From NCBI GenBank assembly GCA_005281725.1, contig SSBO01000006.1:375262-439261 (forward strand): a DNA stretch of 64,000 nucleotides, in the 5' to 3' direction. Positions 23,798 to 36,499 of this stretch are shown piece after piece (within the stretch, counting starts at the first letter, position 1; each line of letters opens with the position of its first letter). Under the pieces are notes generated by a model. That model was not told where the DNA came from, searched no databases, and saw only the letters and a program-made list of their open reading frames with translations. Source of the DNA: Wuchereria bancrofti. Taxonomy: Eukaryota > Nematoda > Chromadorea > Rhabditida > Onchocercidae. Made by a program: the position numbers and the translations under genes.

Positions 23798-26700
23798 TGT
23801 TTCTATAAAAATTTCTAAAAGCAAATAACAAATATATCATAATTTTTGATTTCTATTTTATTCAATATTTTGATAAAGAAAATAACAAATAATATTTGCT
23901 ATTATTTTAATATACAATTTATAATATACTAAATATTAAAATATACGATTAATCAGTTTTTAGAAAAGAAAAAAAGAAAAAATAAAGAATAATAATTTTC
24001 ATATTATATCGAATTTAATAATTTGAACGTTCGTTTTCCAGCTGATTCAACAATATGCCAGGAATTTTGTTTGCTTCTTTTTGTTTCCGGATTTTATCAT
24101 AATGTTTACGAAATATTCTTCATAAAATGACTTTATTTTTGGAAATTTATTTTTACTTTTTCTTTTTTTTTTTATTCATTTTTAGAAATATCATAGTGAA
24201 TAGCATTGAAATTTTGATCAAAATCGATTTACTTAAAAATAATATAGAAGTAAGAAAATCAAAAAAGAGAAATTGAATTTAAATGCATATTTTTATTTTA
24301 TCAAATAATAGGATTTTCATTGGGATGAATGAGCAATTAGTTATAAATAATTAATGAATAATTTTTTATTTTTATTTTTTTAATTGACATAATAATCAAT
24401 TATTAAAATAATATTTAATGGGGAAATCTTGATAAAATAAACGCAATTGAGAGCGAACCAAACAAACTGCTTAAAAGAGAGGAAGAGTTGAAGCAATTTC
24501 GAAATCGAATTGTGACAAAAGCTGTGTAACGATGTGACAATGGAATTAGTAGTGTAATAAAGAGAGAGAAGTATTGGGATAAAGCGGGGGAGGGAGAGAG
24601 AGAGAGAGAGATGAGAAAAGGAACAAATGAATTGTAAGATAATTGTAAAATGAGAAAGTGTATTTCAAAGTATATTTCTTGGAATCATAAGTGAACATTG
24701 AAGTAGGTAAACGAAAGAAAAAAAAAATGAGCGCAGTTGACTTGTGCAATCAAAAATTACAGATAATGAAGTATGCAAGTTCAAATATGTTAGATCGGTT
24801 TGATTATCGGAAGTGATAATGCGAGAATATTTCGGTATTAACCGATTTCAGATAAGAAAAATGCTCACATTTGATCTAAATAATCAATTACTCTAAAAAC
24901 TGATTACTTATGAATAGTTGGAGAAAGTAAATATTGGATAATTTGTACTTTAGAGAAAAAAAAAAAGTTAGCTGGAAAAACGGGAGAAATATTTTTGTTG
25001 AAATTACATTGATATAATTATTAATAGGAAATTGAGATATTTATCATTTTATTAGAAGGAATTACTAAAGTTAATTAAGCTTTTTAGCTTTATAATTAAT
25101 GAAATGATAAATGAAAAAGATTTGTGCATTCAAAGTGAGATTTGAAATGTTACAAAATAAACAAACAACACTTATTAATGATAATCAAAGTGATTTTAAA
25201 AAAAAAGTATTAATAAATTTCAAAACAAATTCTAATAAGTTTGTAATTTTGATACTTTATTTACTCTATAAGTTATTTAAGAAATATTTCTAAGTCATAA
25301 AAGTTATCTTAACTGTAAATGATTTCAGTTAAATGCGGTAATATAATATCAAAAAATCATAAATCAAATAGATGTAATTGAAGTTTTCGTAATTATATCT
25401 ATTTACTATAACACAAAACTAAAATTAAATACACGTATAAATAATATTCGTAATCAATATCCATTTTTGAAATGTCTCATTTAGGTATCATATCAAAATG
25501 ATAGTATCAGAAATGATATAAGAATAAACTGCACATTATTACAATTAAACCTTTTTTTTTCTTCTTGACAAAGTAAAGTAATAGCTAACAATGAGAGTAA
25601 TCAAATAGCATTCATTTCAAAGAAAACGAACAAATAATTGCTAACTTATTGGGTTTGTTACAAGAAATGATAAATTTCATTTTTAAATCGAAACTTTTTA
25701 GTAAATGAATGATTAAGATTTATCATGAAGAAAAAAAAAGTGAAAAAATAAAAGCGAATTTTAGCCAAATGAAATACTTCAATTCTATATCAGCAATTGT
25801 CTCCTACATCACATCTTTGTCAGATGTCAACAAATGACAAGTTATTTGAGTCAATATGTAGTTGACAAAGATACCACATGTATTTTATATATGAATGTGC
25901 ATATTACAAAATACTCAAAATATGCATTAATATTTGACCGTTGACCTTACTAAATCATTTTCAATCAGTTTTTACTCTAAAAAATGAATTTTACTTGATA
26001 AATTGATAATGTATGAATTAGAAATTATTTATATCTAGATAATAAATTTTATAAACATACAAATCTCGTAATGATAATAAAGTTACGATTTCGTAATTTT
26101 TTTTAGCATTATTCAATCATTTTGAATTCATTTATAATAAATAAATGATTTTTTTCTGACATTATATTTATCAGAAATGATCGTTTATCATGCAAGTAAC
26201 ATTTTTTTTTTTGTGATTATAATAATAGATTTTATAAAAATATGAACAGAGAGACATAAAATGATAATTCATTAATATTATTTAATCATTATGAATTCAT
26301 TTTCAATTCAAAAATAGCTTTTATTTGATATTATATCAATCCGATGAATTTAAAAGTGACAGTTGGCAATAGTTGACAGTGACGCTAATGCGGAAATGAA
26401 TTTCCATTATGAATTTTTTTTTTCTCACATTCCTATTGATTTTCTAATACGATGGAAAAATGTGAAAAGTATACAAAAAAAGTATATTATTGATGATTTC
26501 AGTAATGTACTTTTTTCTTCAATAATATACTTTTATTTAATAATATTTAATTATTATGAATTAAATTGCGATGAAATATTCAATTATTTTAGCACAATGA
26601 AACAATATGTGAAGAAATATTCATTTTAAAACTAATGGAAAAAATTTTTTTAGGTATTGCGGAAATTACACGAAAAAGTGTATTAACAATAAAAGCTATG

Positions 26701-28050
26701 CGACACTTTTGTGACAGTAGTCAGTAGAATGCAGTGGGTAATTTCAGGGTAGTAATTGTAATTGTTTATAATCTTTAAATATTTTTATGATATAAAAGAG
26801 AATTGGATGGCATTATGGAATTTAATATAATTATTATAATAATACATGCAGAATTATTTTTGCAATCCACTATTATTATTATTATTGCTATTATTTTATT
26901 ATCATTATTGTTATTATTATTGTTAGTACTATTACTGTTATTATTATTATTGTTATTATTATTATTATTATTACTACAACTATTTTTAGTGCTAGTATTA
27001 CTAATATTAATTTATTCGTTTATTATATAATTATAGTTATTAGCATGACTAGAATTATTAACACAATGATAGTTATAGTAATAATTAGAAAAATTGGCTA
27101 TTTTCATAAATTCGTTGTTATCAACCGTGCAACTGATCCTTTACCTATGTCAAACTTTAAATTGTCAGTGGTTGATCATTGACTTTCATATAATTTCTGA
27201 TGAATTTTCCAGTGAAATCTTTTTTACTTTACAACAATAATTTACCATTATAATCCTTTTCCATATAACGTAATTATATGAATTATAAAATGATTATAAA
27301 ATATACATTTCATTTGGATGAAAGCATATTTGTAATTCTTTTTGTGACAAATTTTAATTTTGATGATCAATATTATGTTTGTTTTTTCTTCACTATGAAA
27401 ACTTTTTTTTCTCTAATAAAAATAAAGATGAGATCAAAGATAATAAAAAAATTTAGATTCATTCGGGTTATCCTACTGTTTGTTTTACATTACTGTCACC
27501 GGAATTTATGTACAAACACTTCTGACACATTTAAAGTAAAATGATAACAGATATAAATGGTAACTAATAAATGAAATGATAAATTTATTGTCATTAAATG
27601 ACAGAAGTTACTCTCATAAAAACTTATTCTCATGTTAAATGGTTACTTATTATTAATAGTATATGATGTTGAATATATTTTTGTTAGGTTTTGCTTTTTG
27701 TTAATTTGTCTATTCTATTAATATTTTGAAAATTTTGCAAAAAATAAAAAATCTTTGTATGCATTGTAATCAGTCAATATGAAAAAGTTCTGATCGATAA
27801 TTAACGATATTTTTATTAACAAATCAATCAAATTTTAACAGAATCCAATGAAGTAATGAAACTATCAACTTGCGATCCATTCTTTACTGCATGCATATTT
27901 TTCTTGTCACCAAAATCTAATTGTTGAAAATACTTCCAACTTTTGAAAGAAAGAAATCAAAATTCCAACGAAAAGTTAATGATTCTAATTTGGAATTGAA
28001 CATAAGGCAACAAAAGATTTTTTATGATTAATTGATTTAAAATAATAATC
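23798..28050. other. Large AT-rich intergenic region
   Basis: No recognisable exon. It contains a short GA tract (about 24559-24612), several diverged copies of ATCATT(A/T)TGAATTCAT-type words around 26100-26600, and an ATT/TTA trinucleotide tract. Open frames here encode low-complexity Ile/Phe/Leu/Lys sequence. This flank would carry the LIM gene promoter and the 3' region of the sushi gene. Confidence 0.65.
26866..26995. repeat. Imperfect ATT/TTA trinucleotide tract
   Basis: About 130 bp dominated by TTATTATTATTG-type repeats; read on the plus strand it gives a meaningless poly-Leu/Ile frame. Confidence 0.9.
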
Positions 28051-29289
28051 TTAATTACTTGTTATTTTATCCTTATCAACACATTTTCCCAAAGTTGGCT
28101 TCCATATACCATCTGTGCATTTAGATTTTGCATTACCAAGAAGACGTTGTCCAGGTTGACATACAATGGTTATTATGGTACCAAGGCTAATCTCTGGTGA
28201 CTGAAAATTTCACATCTTCCAAAAAATGTTTCATAGAAGATAAAATAGATGAAACTGATAAATCAAAGTTCACACTTAATGGTGCAACAATAATAGATGA
28301 AAAAGACTTTACTGGATCGTATTTCAATGATGGTTGTTCGCTGGATTCGTACGGTTTACAAAAGTTTTTGTCGTATTCTGGCTTCAATTCGCAAACACCT
28401 AAAATTAAAGCGTTTGAGAATTTTTAACCTTACTCTTTTTCAAGCATTACACAAATAATTCTTTCATGATTGCAAGATAATAATCATACAATGACAATAT
28501 TTTTTGCAATAAAATATAAATTTAATAGTGACATCAACGGTGAGTAGAATTTAATAATTGAAATGAAATGAAAAAGTAACCAAGCTTTGGTCGCCATATT
28601 CCATCAATACCGCATTTGGTGACATTATTGCCATGAAGATCGTGATAAGCGTGACATGCCAGATAAGCGATGCTACCTACACCACCCATTTCACCATCTT
28701 TCAGCTCGTAACCAATGTAACCATTTTTTTTTGCTTTTAATCGTTTACATGTTACTAATTGAAATTCTAAAAAATAAAAGATACGGCTATAATGATCTTA
28801 TTGAATGCTATCATAACTACTGATGCAGTCTTAATCTTAATTACTATCTCATATTTATTAAATTCATTCAATTATGATATTATGAATAAAATTTTAAGCA
28901 TCATGCAAAGGCTTTTCAAGAGAAACATTAGGCAGAAAATTATCCTTCTGAAAATGGCCAATAATCGGTTATGCATAGTCTATCAGATAGATAGGCTTTT
29001 TACCATTAATAAGCCTTAGATGTTCAAGTTCAGCCCCTTTTACCATTCCTTTCGATGTATCATTGAAATACTACCAAAGTCATCTCTAATTTTTCAAGTT
29101 ATATTCGCCAAAAAATCGCCAAATTTCTTGTTGCAACAGAATTTAATATCGTTTAGATAATTTACTTGATGGAAAACTTTATAGCCATAATATTTAAGCA
29201 TTTTTAGAAATTTTACCATTAATGGCTAATGCTCTCAGATCGCAGATGCACAGAATGACAATAACCAATATTGCAAGTTTCAGAACCAT
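28051..29289 (-). CDS. Secreted two-sushi (CCP) domain protein, 164 aa, four exons
   Basis: Begins with a signal peptide (MVLKLAILVIVILCICDLRA). Exons 29217-29289, 28581-28766, 28313-28398 and 28051-28200 join in frame. Sushi domain 1 spans about residues 30-88, with Cys in LVTCKR, YLACHAY, KCGIDGIWRPK and then GVCE. Sushi domain 2 spans about 101-157 (FCKPY, ITIVCQPG, SKCTDGIWKPTLGKC). The GIW(R/K)P.LGKC ending is the CCP hallmark. Sushi modules are extracellular adhesion/complement-control-like folds; the ligand is unknown. Intron 3 (28201-28312) is open on the minus strand up to a TAG at 28187, so intron retention would give a different C-terminus lacking most of domain 2. Confidence 0.85.
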
Positions 29290-30360
29290 TATCTGACTAT
29301 ATAATTATTAAAGACATATTCAAATTTTTAGTTAAATTTTTGACTGAAAAACTGTACACATGCATCAGTACTATATATTATTGCTAAGTAAACGAAGAGA
29401 AGGACAAAGACAAAGCCAGGATTGTCATCAAGGACAGAACGAAGATTGCCATCGAGGACAGAACGCCATATGAGGCATAATGTTATGGTGAGGTGACATT
29501 TAATGCTTATGCGATAAAACGTCAAATATAAAATCTGTTACTTTTAGTTGAATTTTACGCAAAGAATTTGAAATGAGTGAATTCAAAAGAAGGAAAAAGA
29601 TTTTTCTGAAAAATTGTTGCATTGTATAACTTACATCTATTTATACATGAAAAGCTAATAATGTTATCGGTAAAATGCTGTCAACCTGAACAATAAAATT
29701 TGCATTTAATCTATTGCAAACAATTTGTCATAAGTCTCAGAATCAAAAGATTTTATTTGCGTGTGCAAACGCAAAAAAATTTTGCAGCATAAAGGGTTAA
29801 TTCTTAACATTTCAGACCAGAAATCATTTTTTTTTAATTGATTAATCATAGAAATATTTAGAATTTTTTAGGTTAATAGAGATCTAAAAATGCGAGCAGT
29901 ACAATAACATATTGCTTAGTAACCCATAAGTACCTATTTATACTTGTAGTATTTCAATTTAACGAAATTTTTCTGCAATTATCTTGAAAAAAAAAATTAA
30001 TTATTGACCGGTTTTTTGAGTGATCTATTTCGGACAGAGGCACCAAAGAATCCGGTCTTACATTAAGTTAACTGTTGCTTTCGTCAACAGCGGCATAGTT
30101 TAGAGTAGCATTTGTCATCCATTTTTGAATGGCAGTTCTAATCTGCGGATAATGTGACAACGTTTCGTCGATTTGTCTGCCATTGTCATTGTAGGAAAAA
30201 ATTATAAATTTTACCTTTTTTTAATAAATTTCCCTTTCTTTCATTAAGGGACAATTATCTATTTATTTAATTGTTTCCTACTTTAATTTATATTCTTACG
30301 TCTATTCTCGTCGCTCACGTTGTACTCTCAGTAGAACTGGCCGAACTGATTGTTTCCGCA
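29290..30360. other. Intergenic region upstream of the sushi gene
   Basis: No gene recognised. It includes a two-copy 24-bp tandem repeat and ends at the LTR-like repeat at 30361. The last 300 bp (30030-30360) are less AT-rich than the rest but show no exon with supported splice sites. Confidence 0.6.
29418..29466. repeat. Two-copy tandem repeat, 24 bp
   Basis: GATTG(T/C)CATC(A/G)AGGACAGAACG occurs twice head to tail, about 150 bp upstream of the sushi start codon. Confidence 0.8.
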
Positions 30361-30654
30361 CCTCAAACTTGGGTAATTAAACCTTTATTTAACATAAAAC
30401 AAATCAACATCATAATAGCGCATTATACATATCGCACAGATGCTACACAGTTATAAAACGCTAAACATTACCAGAGAGCTGAAACTCCAACCACACTATA
30501 AATACGCAATTGTAAAAAAATGATTAATTGCAATTAAGAGATGGTGTTGGAGTTAATTGAGATTGAAGATCAAAAAATGTGAATTTGGGAAGGAGATTTG
30601 TTTAAGGATAGATATCTCTTGTTACAATAGTCTATTACATGCATTTAATTCTCA
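30361..30654 (-). mobile_element. Solo LTR-like repeat, copy R1
   Basis: About 294 bp. Read on the minus strand it starts TGAGAATTAAA, has a TATTTATAG promoter-like box, then AATAAAGG about 110 bp later, and ends CCCAAGTTTGAGG. That layout is LTR-like. It matches R2 (32297-32592) over its whole length with scattered substitutions and small indels. It abuts the remnant 3' LTR of the BEL/Pao element. No clear target-site duplication is visible. Confidence 0.7.
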
Positions 30655-30660
30655 TGTATT

Positions 30661-30731
30661 TTATATGTAAAAGATTTACAAGTTAAACATAAGATTGGAA
30701 ACAAAGAATCCAAAGAATAAACATTATTGCA
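30661..30731 (-). repeat. Remnant of the BEL/Pao 3' LTR
   Basis: About 71 bp nearly identical to 36979-37043 (GATTGGAAACAAAGAATCC and AATAAACATTATTGCA shared). In the right-hand LTR the match continues into about 480 bp more, but here it stops at the edge of R1, so the 3' LTR is truncated. Confidence 0.8.
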
Positions 30732-30740
30732 AAGAAGAAT

Positions 30741-32296
30741 TTAATTTGGAGACTTCGGATGGAAGTCATCGTTTTTTGCTGAAGTTTGTTTTTGTCTTGT
30801 AGCTCGTTGAGCTATAGGTTCCTCTCGTTTTTCAATTTCATATATTGTATCTTTCGATATTGTTGATTGGTCCTTCGTATCTTCTTTCTGCTGAATTTCC
30901 AATGAATATAACATATTTATAGATCGATTCATTAGTCTTCCTCGTGGTAACTCTATTAGAACACTTCTTACCTTATTATCCTGCCTCTTATTGAGTTTCT
31001 TTATTTTTGCTAATTTCCAGGTACCATGAAGATCGTTTGATTCGTTTACTATTTGCAATTTCTCCTTCAACAGGGGCTCTAATCTCTGCACCTTTCGGAG
31101 ATTTATGTTCTACTTGTGTACGTTCTCTCAAACTGGTTAAATATTCTTCCTTCCATATTTTCCAGAATGCATCCAGAGTTTCCATTGTTCTTGTCCAACA
31201 TTTGATAAGTTTTTCTTGAGTATTTAACTTATGAGGAATATAATCATCTTGATCATCGGTATTATTAGTAGGTATCATTAGACATACGTCTTTTAGGATT
31301 TTGGAATCGTCGAAATTTACGTAGGTTAGTGGGCGAGTATTAAATGTGCTTTCAACTTCCACTATTAAGGATATAAACTCCTTTTCTTTTAGCAATTTCC
31401 TACCTATGACCTTTCTTAATGTTCCTTTCGTTAGGTCGATTATCCGTCCGTAAACTTTTCCGCTCCAAGGCACCTTCGGAATTATATTTCTCCATTTTAT
31501 TCCATGTCTAGCTAGGAATTCGGTCAATTGTGTTTCTTATTCCATTATGGTTTGAAAAACTAACTGAAATTGACCGGCATTATCACTTAGAATTATTTCT
31601 GGATAGCTGCATCGTGCGACAAATCTTCTGAAAATATTCAAGAAGCTTTCTACAGATAAACTGTCTGCTAATTCTAAATGCACTGCTCTAGTCGCAAGAC
31701 ATATAAATAAAGCAACCCATCTTTTTGTAACTCCTGTTTCTGTTTTGACGGAAACAGGGCCTAGATAATCCAAGCCAACTCGTGCAAATGTCCGTGATCG
31801 TCTTACTCGAAATGCTGGGAATTAGACACAGTTGGCAGTTTAAATGGCTTTGCCTTCCATCTTTTGCATCCCATGCATTTATTTAAAACTCTTTTAACTT
31901 CTGTTCTTCCTTTGGGTATCCAAAATCTTTTTCTCAAACTTGAAATCGTATGAGCTATTCCAGCATGAAACAGTTCGTGTTGTTGCGTCTAATTCTGAGT
32001 TTTCTAAACGACTTTTAGATTTCCATACTCCTTCTTCATAGTATAGATTCCATTTAATTATTTCTTCTTCCGTTATTCCTTCCGATTGGGCTTTTGATTA
32101 ATACATCTATAGCTAGTTCATATTCGTTATCATTGAGTCGATCTTTTGCTGAAGAGGTTTGTAACCAAGGAATTTTACCTTTGGATATTAAATTTATAAA
32201 TTTCAAAGTCCATGCAGTAGTTCTTACCAGCCTCGACCATTTGCTAAATCGATTTACGTCGATTAATTTGAAGGTTTTATCGATAGTGTCGTGAAA
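30741..32296 (-). pseudogene. BEL/Pao pol, integrase part (broken)
   Basis: Reading from 32296 down: the RH-integrase linker (LIDVNRFSKWSRL), an interrupted zinc-binding stretch, the integrase core (MDYLGP with the first Asp at about 31771; SDNAGQF with the second Asp) and a C-terminal domain ending at 30741. An in-frame TAA splits the core near 31537. The position expected to hold the catalytic Glu, in the motif [11 protein letters not shown], is Gly (codon 31447-31449). Frames also shift around 31800-32050. Integrase would join element DNA to the host genome; this copy is inactive. Confidence 0.88.
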
Positions 32297-32592
32297 CCTC
32301 AAACTTGGGTAATTAAACCTTTATTTGACATAAAAAACAAATCAACATCATAACGCATTATACATATCGCACGGGTGCTACACAGTTATAAAAGCGCTAA
32401 ACATTACCAAAGAGCTGAAACCCCAACCACCCTATAAATGGACAATTGTAAAAAATGATTAATTATATTTAAGAGATGGTGTTGGAGTTAATTGAGACTA
32501 AAGTTCATAAATGTGAATTTGAGAATAAAGGAAATTTGTTTAAGGATAGATATTTCTTTGTTACAATATCTATTACATGCGTTTAATTCTCA
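32297..32592 (-). mobile_element. Solo LTR-like repeat, copy R2, inside pol
   Basis: About 296 bp, same family and orientation as R1: starts TGAGAATTAAAC, has an ATTTATAGGG box and AATAAAGG, and ends CCCAAGTTTGAGG on the minus strand. It sits between the RNase H-side pol sequence and the linker that resumes with HDTIDKTFKLID, so it inserted into an already resident BEL/Pao copy. Confidence 0.8.
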
Positions 32593-34114
32593 CATATCAT
32601 ACGGTATAATGTGTGTAAAGCGAGGTTAATTTATGAACAAAGAGATGCTTCATTTACAGCTTCTCGCTTTTCAGCGACAGATAGTAAAATGCTACAATCA
32701 TTTGGCCTTCTTCTTCGCTTTCATATTCGTTATGATTTTCATTGACATTATATTCCCAGATTGGCCATGTTGATTCTTCCTTTGCTAACCAATCTGGTCC
32801 TTTTCATCATAATTCAAATTGTGTAAGACGAAGTGGGGAAAGTCCTCTAGTGACCACATCAGCTGGATTAAATTCACTTGGAATATAGCGAAATGAGAAC
32901 TTTGTTTGTCTTATTTTTTCAACTCGATTTTAAACGAATTTTGGTAGTAGGCGAGAATGATTCTGTATCCAGTGTAATGCGCATTTGGAATCTGACCGTA
33001 AGGTGACATTAATATTCTCTAATTCCATTTGTTTAATAACAAATTGAACAGCGTGTACTCCTATCAGCACGGCTAATAATTCTAATTTTGGAATAGTCAT
33101 ACCTTTGATGGGAGCAATTCTCGATTTGGCGAAAACTAAAGAAACTTTCCTGTCTTGAGTGACGTATACCGAAGCTGCATATGCAGCTGAAGAAACATCT
33201 GCGAAAACATGAATTCTTGCGGGTAGTGATGTGTCTATTACGACACGTGGTATCTCTTTCACATATATTGGCCATGCACATATAAGTTCTTCCCAATTCT
33301 TCTGATCCTCCATACTTATTAATTGGTCCCAGCTTACTTTCTTTTTCCAAAGATTTTGAAGAAATAATTTATTCGGCATTGTACATGGAGCTAGGAATCC
33401 TAAGGGATCATATTGAGAAGCTAGGAATGTAACATTGTTCTTTTTATTGGTACTTGATCCTTCCAAGGTTTTAGGGTTATTTGAATTATGTCTTCATCTG
33501 GGTTCCAATTGATACCAAGAATCCTTTTAAACTCATTTGTCTCTGCTCGATCTTGTTCGGGAATCTTAGAATTGAATTCTTTGCTGTTTGATAAGGATTC
33601 TCTAACATTCATTGTGGCATCGTTAAAGATGTTTTTCATTCCTTGATATTTGAGTAGAGAGCCTCATCGATACACTTGGTCGATACTATAATGTTGTCGA
33701 CATAAGGATTTTTTCTGATCTCGTTAGCAAATTCATTGTCGTAATTTTCCAAATGATAATTAAGTGTAGCCGATAATAAAAATGCTGAAGATATTATTCG
33801 TTTAAATCGATAATGTTATCTTCTCTTAGTTGTCCCTTTATATTCTTTAACCAAAGGAATCGTGTGCAATTTCTTTCTATTTGTAGTAACTCCAATTGTA
33901 AAAAGGCTTGCTCAATGTCTGCTACTATCACAATTTCCATCATTCGGAAACGAAGCAGTACTCCTACTAAATCGGGAAGAGTTATGGGTCCTCGGTATAA
34001 TACATCATTCAGACTCTTTCCTCCTTTTTGGTATGAAGATGCATCATACACGATTCTAATTTTGGTTGTAGCCTTGTTTGTAGAATAATACCAACCTGGT
34101 CCATCTCTGGACAT
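32593..34114 (-). pseudogene. BEL/Pao pol, reverse transcriptase and RNase H part (broken)
   Basis: Contains RT segments (VYDASS, SLNDVLYRGP, VADIEQAFLQ), an active-site region reading YVDN at about 33690-33701, the thumb/connection (FLASQYDPLGFLAPC) and the RNase H-like part (HVFADVSSAAYAA; RSDSKCALHWIQ). Domain order fits BEL/Pao. Frameshifts occur near 34010-34115 and 33620-33800, and there are stops near 32930 and 32800. Some BEL elements may naturally use YVDN, so that alone is not proof of damage. Confidence 0.88.
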
Positions 34115-35100
34115 ACTTTCTCGATAATGCCAGATTGTAACTGTTCACTAATCGCTTCGTCATATTTGAGAAGTAAACGTTCATCGTTCTGAAGTCGTTT
34201 ACTTAAAGATCTTAGGCGACCAAGACACAATCCGAAATTGTCGTTTAATTTGATTCTGGATTCTTTCCATGGCCAAGCAACTTGGTATCTACCATTGTTT
34301 TTTGTGATATTTTCTTTGAACCTCTCTAAAACCTGTTCGTCATCCTGTAGATTAGGTTGTTCTTGTATTCCTATGAATTCTAATTTCCAGAATCGATCAA
34401 TCTCTGGAATGTCGCTATTAATAGGTGTAATGGTAGTTTGATCCTCATTCTGAACGGAACAACATGTGCTCTGTGTTACCACTTTGTTGAGGTGATTACT
34501 ACGCTGACGATTAGGATGTTTGTTTATGTATCCTCTTCCAGTAATCATAGGGCCGACTATTGTGTTGATTAAAGAAAACCCTGAATTTATAGTTTGGGCT
34601 TTCTCTAAAGAGATAAACTTGAAGAAATAGTCAACTCCGATAATTAGCTCCGGCTGTTTCCAACTGCTAATTTCTTCTGTTAATGAAAATAGAGTTGAAA
34701 TATCTGATGCATTGTCTTGATCTACAGAGATTACCCTTATTTTGTTTGTTAAATAGTCGACTGCTGTAGCTACAATAGGTATAATATCTGCTTCTATCGT
34801 TTTTATTCCAATTCGCACTTTGGCAAAAAGTGAAGTTTGAGGATTCCTATTGCCGAATCCCGCGAATGTCACTTGCTCATAATCAATATCTTCTAGGTGT
34901 AATTCTTTTGCTAGTTTCTTCGATATACACGTTGCTTGAGCACCGCTATCGAATAAAACTACAATTTTATTTGAAACTTCTGGCATGTCTAAATTAATTA
35001 CTTCAACTTCTTTGCTAAAAAGCAAAATGCTTTTTAAATGCAAAATGCTTCTCTATCGTTTCGTGTCGAATGCTTTATAACTGGGTTGATTACCTTTACC
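34115..35100 (-). pseudogene. BEL/Pao aspartic protease and start of pol (broken downstream)
   Basis: An open frame of over 300 residues carries the retroviral-type protease motif VVLFDSGAQATCIS, followed by TFAGFGNRN and then pol sequence leading into RT (FGLCLGRLRSLSKRL, YDEAISEQL). The frame is lost at about 34010-34115, where RT continues in another frame. The protease would cleave the polyprotein. Confidence 0.88.
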
Positions 35101-36404
35101 GTCTTTGTATCTTCTTCGATTTACCCCACTGATTGTGCTTGATCGTTATACTTAGTGTAGCATAACGCGGTATAATGGTGACCTTTGCAATAGAAACACG
35201 TTTTCTTGTCTTACAATTAATTGTCATATGTCTTGGTTGAAGACAGTTTAGACAGGCGTTGTTTTCTTTCAGTGGTTGCATTCTTCTTTTTAGACTAGGA
35301 TAAGTTTGGCATTCATTATCCCAGTGGTTCTTATTGCAAAAGGCACATGGTTTTTGGGTTTTGCTAATCTTTATATTAGCTTATTTGTTTGCGGTGTTGT
35401 TACAATTAGAGCAGAAGTTTCGTCTGTAAAATATCGTTGACCGTGGACCAAGTTTATTTTTAGATTCCTTTTGCTCTTTCATGATGTCAAAGGATTGGCC
35501 TCTTGTAACTTCTTCGTTTCTTTGGATCAGTTTTGCTAAAAATTGTCGTAGTTTAGCTACTGACCATATTTTTTGTTCTTCCTTTTGTTGATATACTCTC
35601 CAGAATCCAGGCGGACAGTTTATTTTCAATAATAATTTCAATACTGGATTGTTCGAGATTTTCACCCATTCCTTTAAGTTGTCGAAGTATCCTTTCAGTA
35701 GCTTCGATGTTACCTTCCATTCTCGATCATTCTTCTTGACGGTATATAACTTATTATAGAGCGATTTTTTAATGATGTGTGATTACCCAAATTTTTCAAT
35801 AAGGACTTTCCGCATCACATCATAATTTCCTGGGGTTATATCATAACCTCTAATAGCCAATAAAGCATCTCCCTTTAGACATGCAATTAAATAATTTAAT
35901 TTTTGGATGTCTGATATTTTTTGTAAATGGACTGCAGCTTCAAAGCTACTCCAGAATCCTCTCCATAGTTCAGGATTATCACTTCTTGTTTTCTCTTTGA
36001 AGGTAGACAATGGTAGTTGAAGTAAGTTAACCGTTGGATAATAGGTTATCTGAGTTGGTTGCTCCTTTATTTCGCCTTCTTTAAGGCATTGGATTACTAA
36101 CTCTGAGTCATTCATACACATATCTAAGATTATGATGACTTCTTTGCCTTCACTTATTAAGTTTAAAATACCTCTTTATCTTCGACCATTTGGGCGTATT
36201 TGTCTTCTTCTTGTTTCCTCTTCGTTGCTGGGACCTGTTGTATGTATTGGATCCAGTTAGTACTAATTGTCTCAAGTGTGCTAATATGCAGCTGTGTTCT
36301 TTCTTGAAACGCATTGTTCTTTCTTCAATAAATCTTTCTCGAGCCTCATGCTGTTAACAAGTTTCTTCTCTGATCAACATTTGCTCCAAAGGCGTTAGTT
36401 CCAT
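35100..36404 (-). pseudogene. BEL/Pao gag (broken)
   Basis: The likely gag start is the ATG at 36404 (MELTPLEQML), followed after 16 codons by an in-frame TAA. Later segments include the BEL-type capsid region (LWRGFWSSFEAAVH; LKGDALLAIRGYDI) and two zinc-knuckle-like motifs (CAFCNKNHWDNEC; CLNCLQPRHMTINC) near 35200-35360. Further in-frame stops lie near 35783 and 35381. Confidence 0.85.
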
Positions 36405-36479
36405 TTCTTAGACTTCTTTGAGAAGAGCTTCCAATTTTTCTTTTGCCGGTCGTGCCTTAATATTATGGTTGCAGACATT

Positions 36480-36497
36480 TCCCGGCTCGTGGCACCA
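36480..36497 (-). other. Primer-binding-site-like sequence of the BEL/Pao element
   Basis: TGGTGCCACGAGCCGGGA on the minus strand, beginning with TGG and directly after the LTR, as expected for a tRNA 3'-end complement. The matching tRNA is not identified. Confidence 0.65.
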
Positions 36498-36499
36498 AA

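Noticed and set aside
26803..27030. Open frame on the plus strand rich in Leu and Ile, membrane-like
   Set aside because: Derived from an ATT/TTA tract; the apparent membrane segment is an artefact.
28197..28427. 76-codon plus-strand frame
   Set aside because: Antisense to exon 3 and intron 3 of the sushi gene, whose splice sites, signal peptide and Cys pattern support the minus strand.
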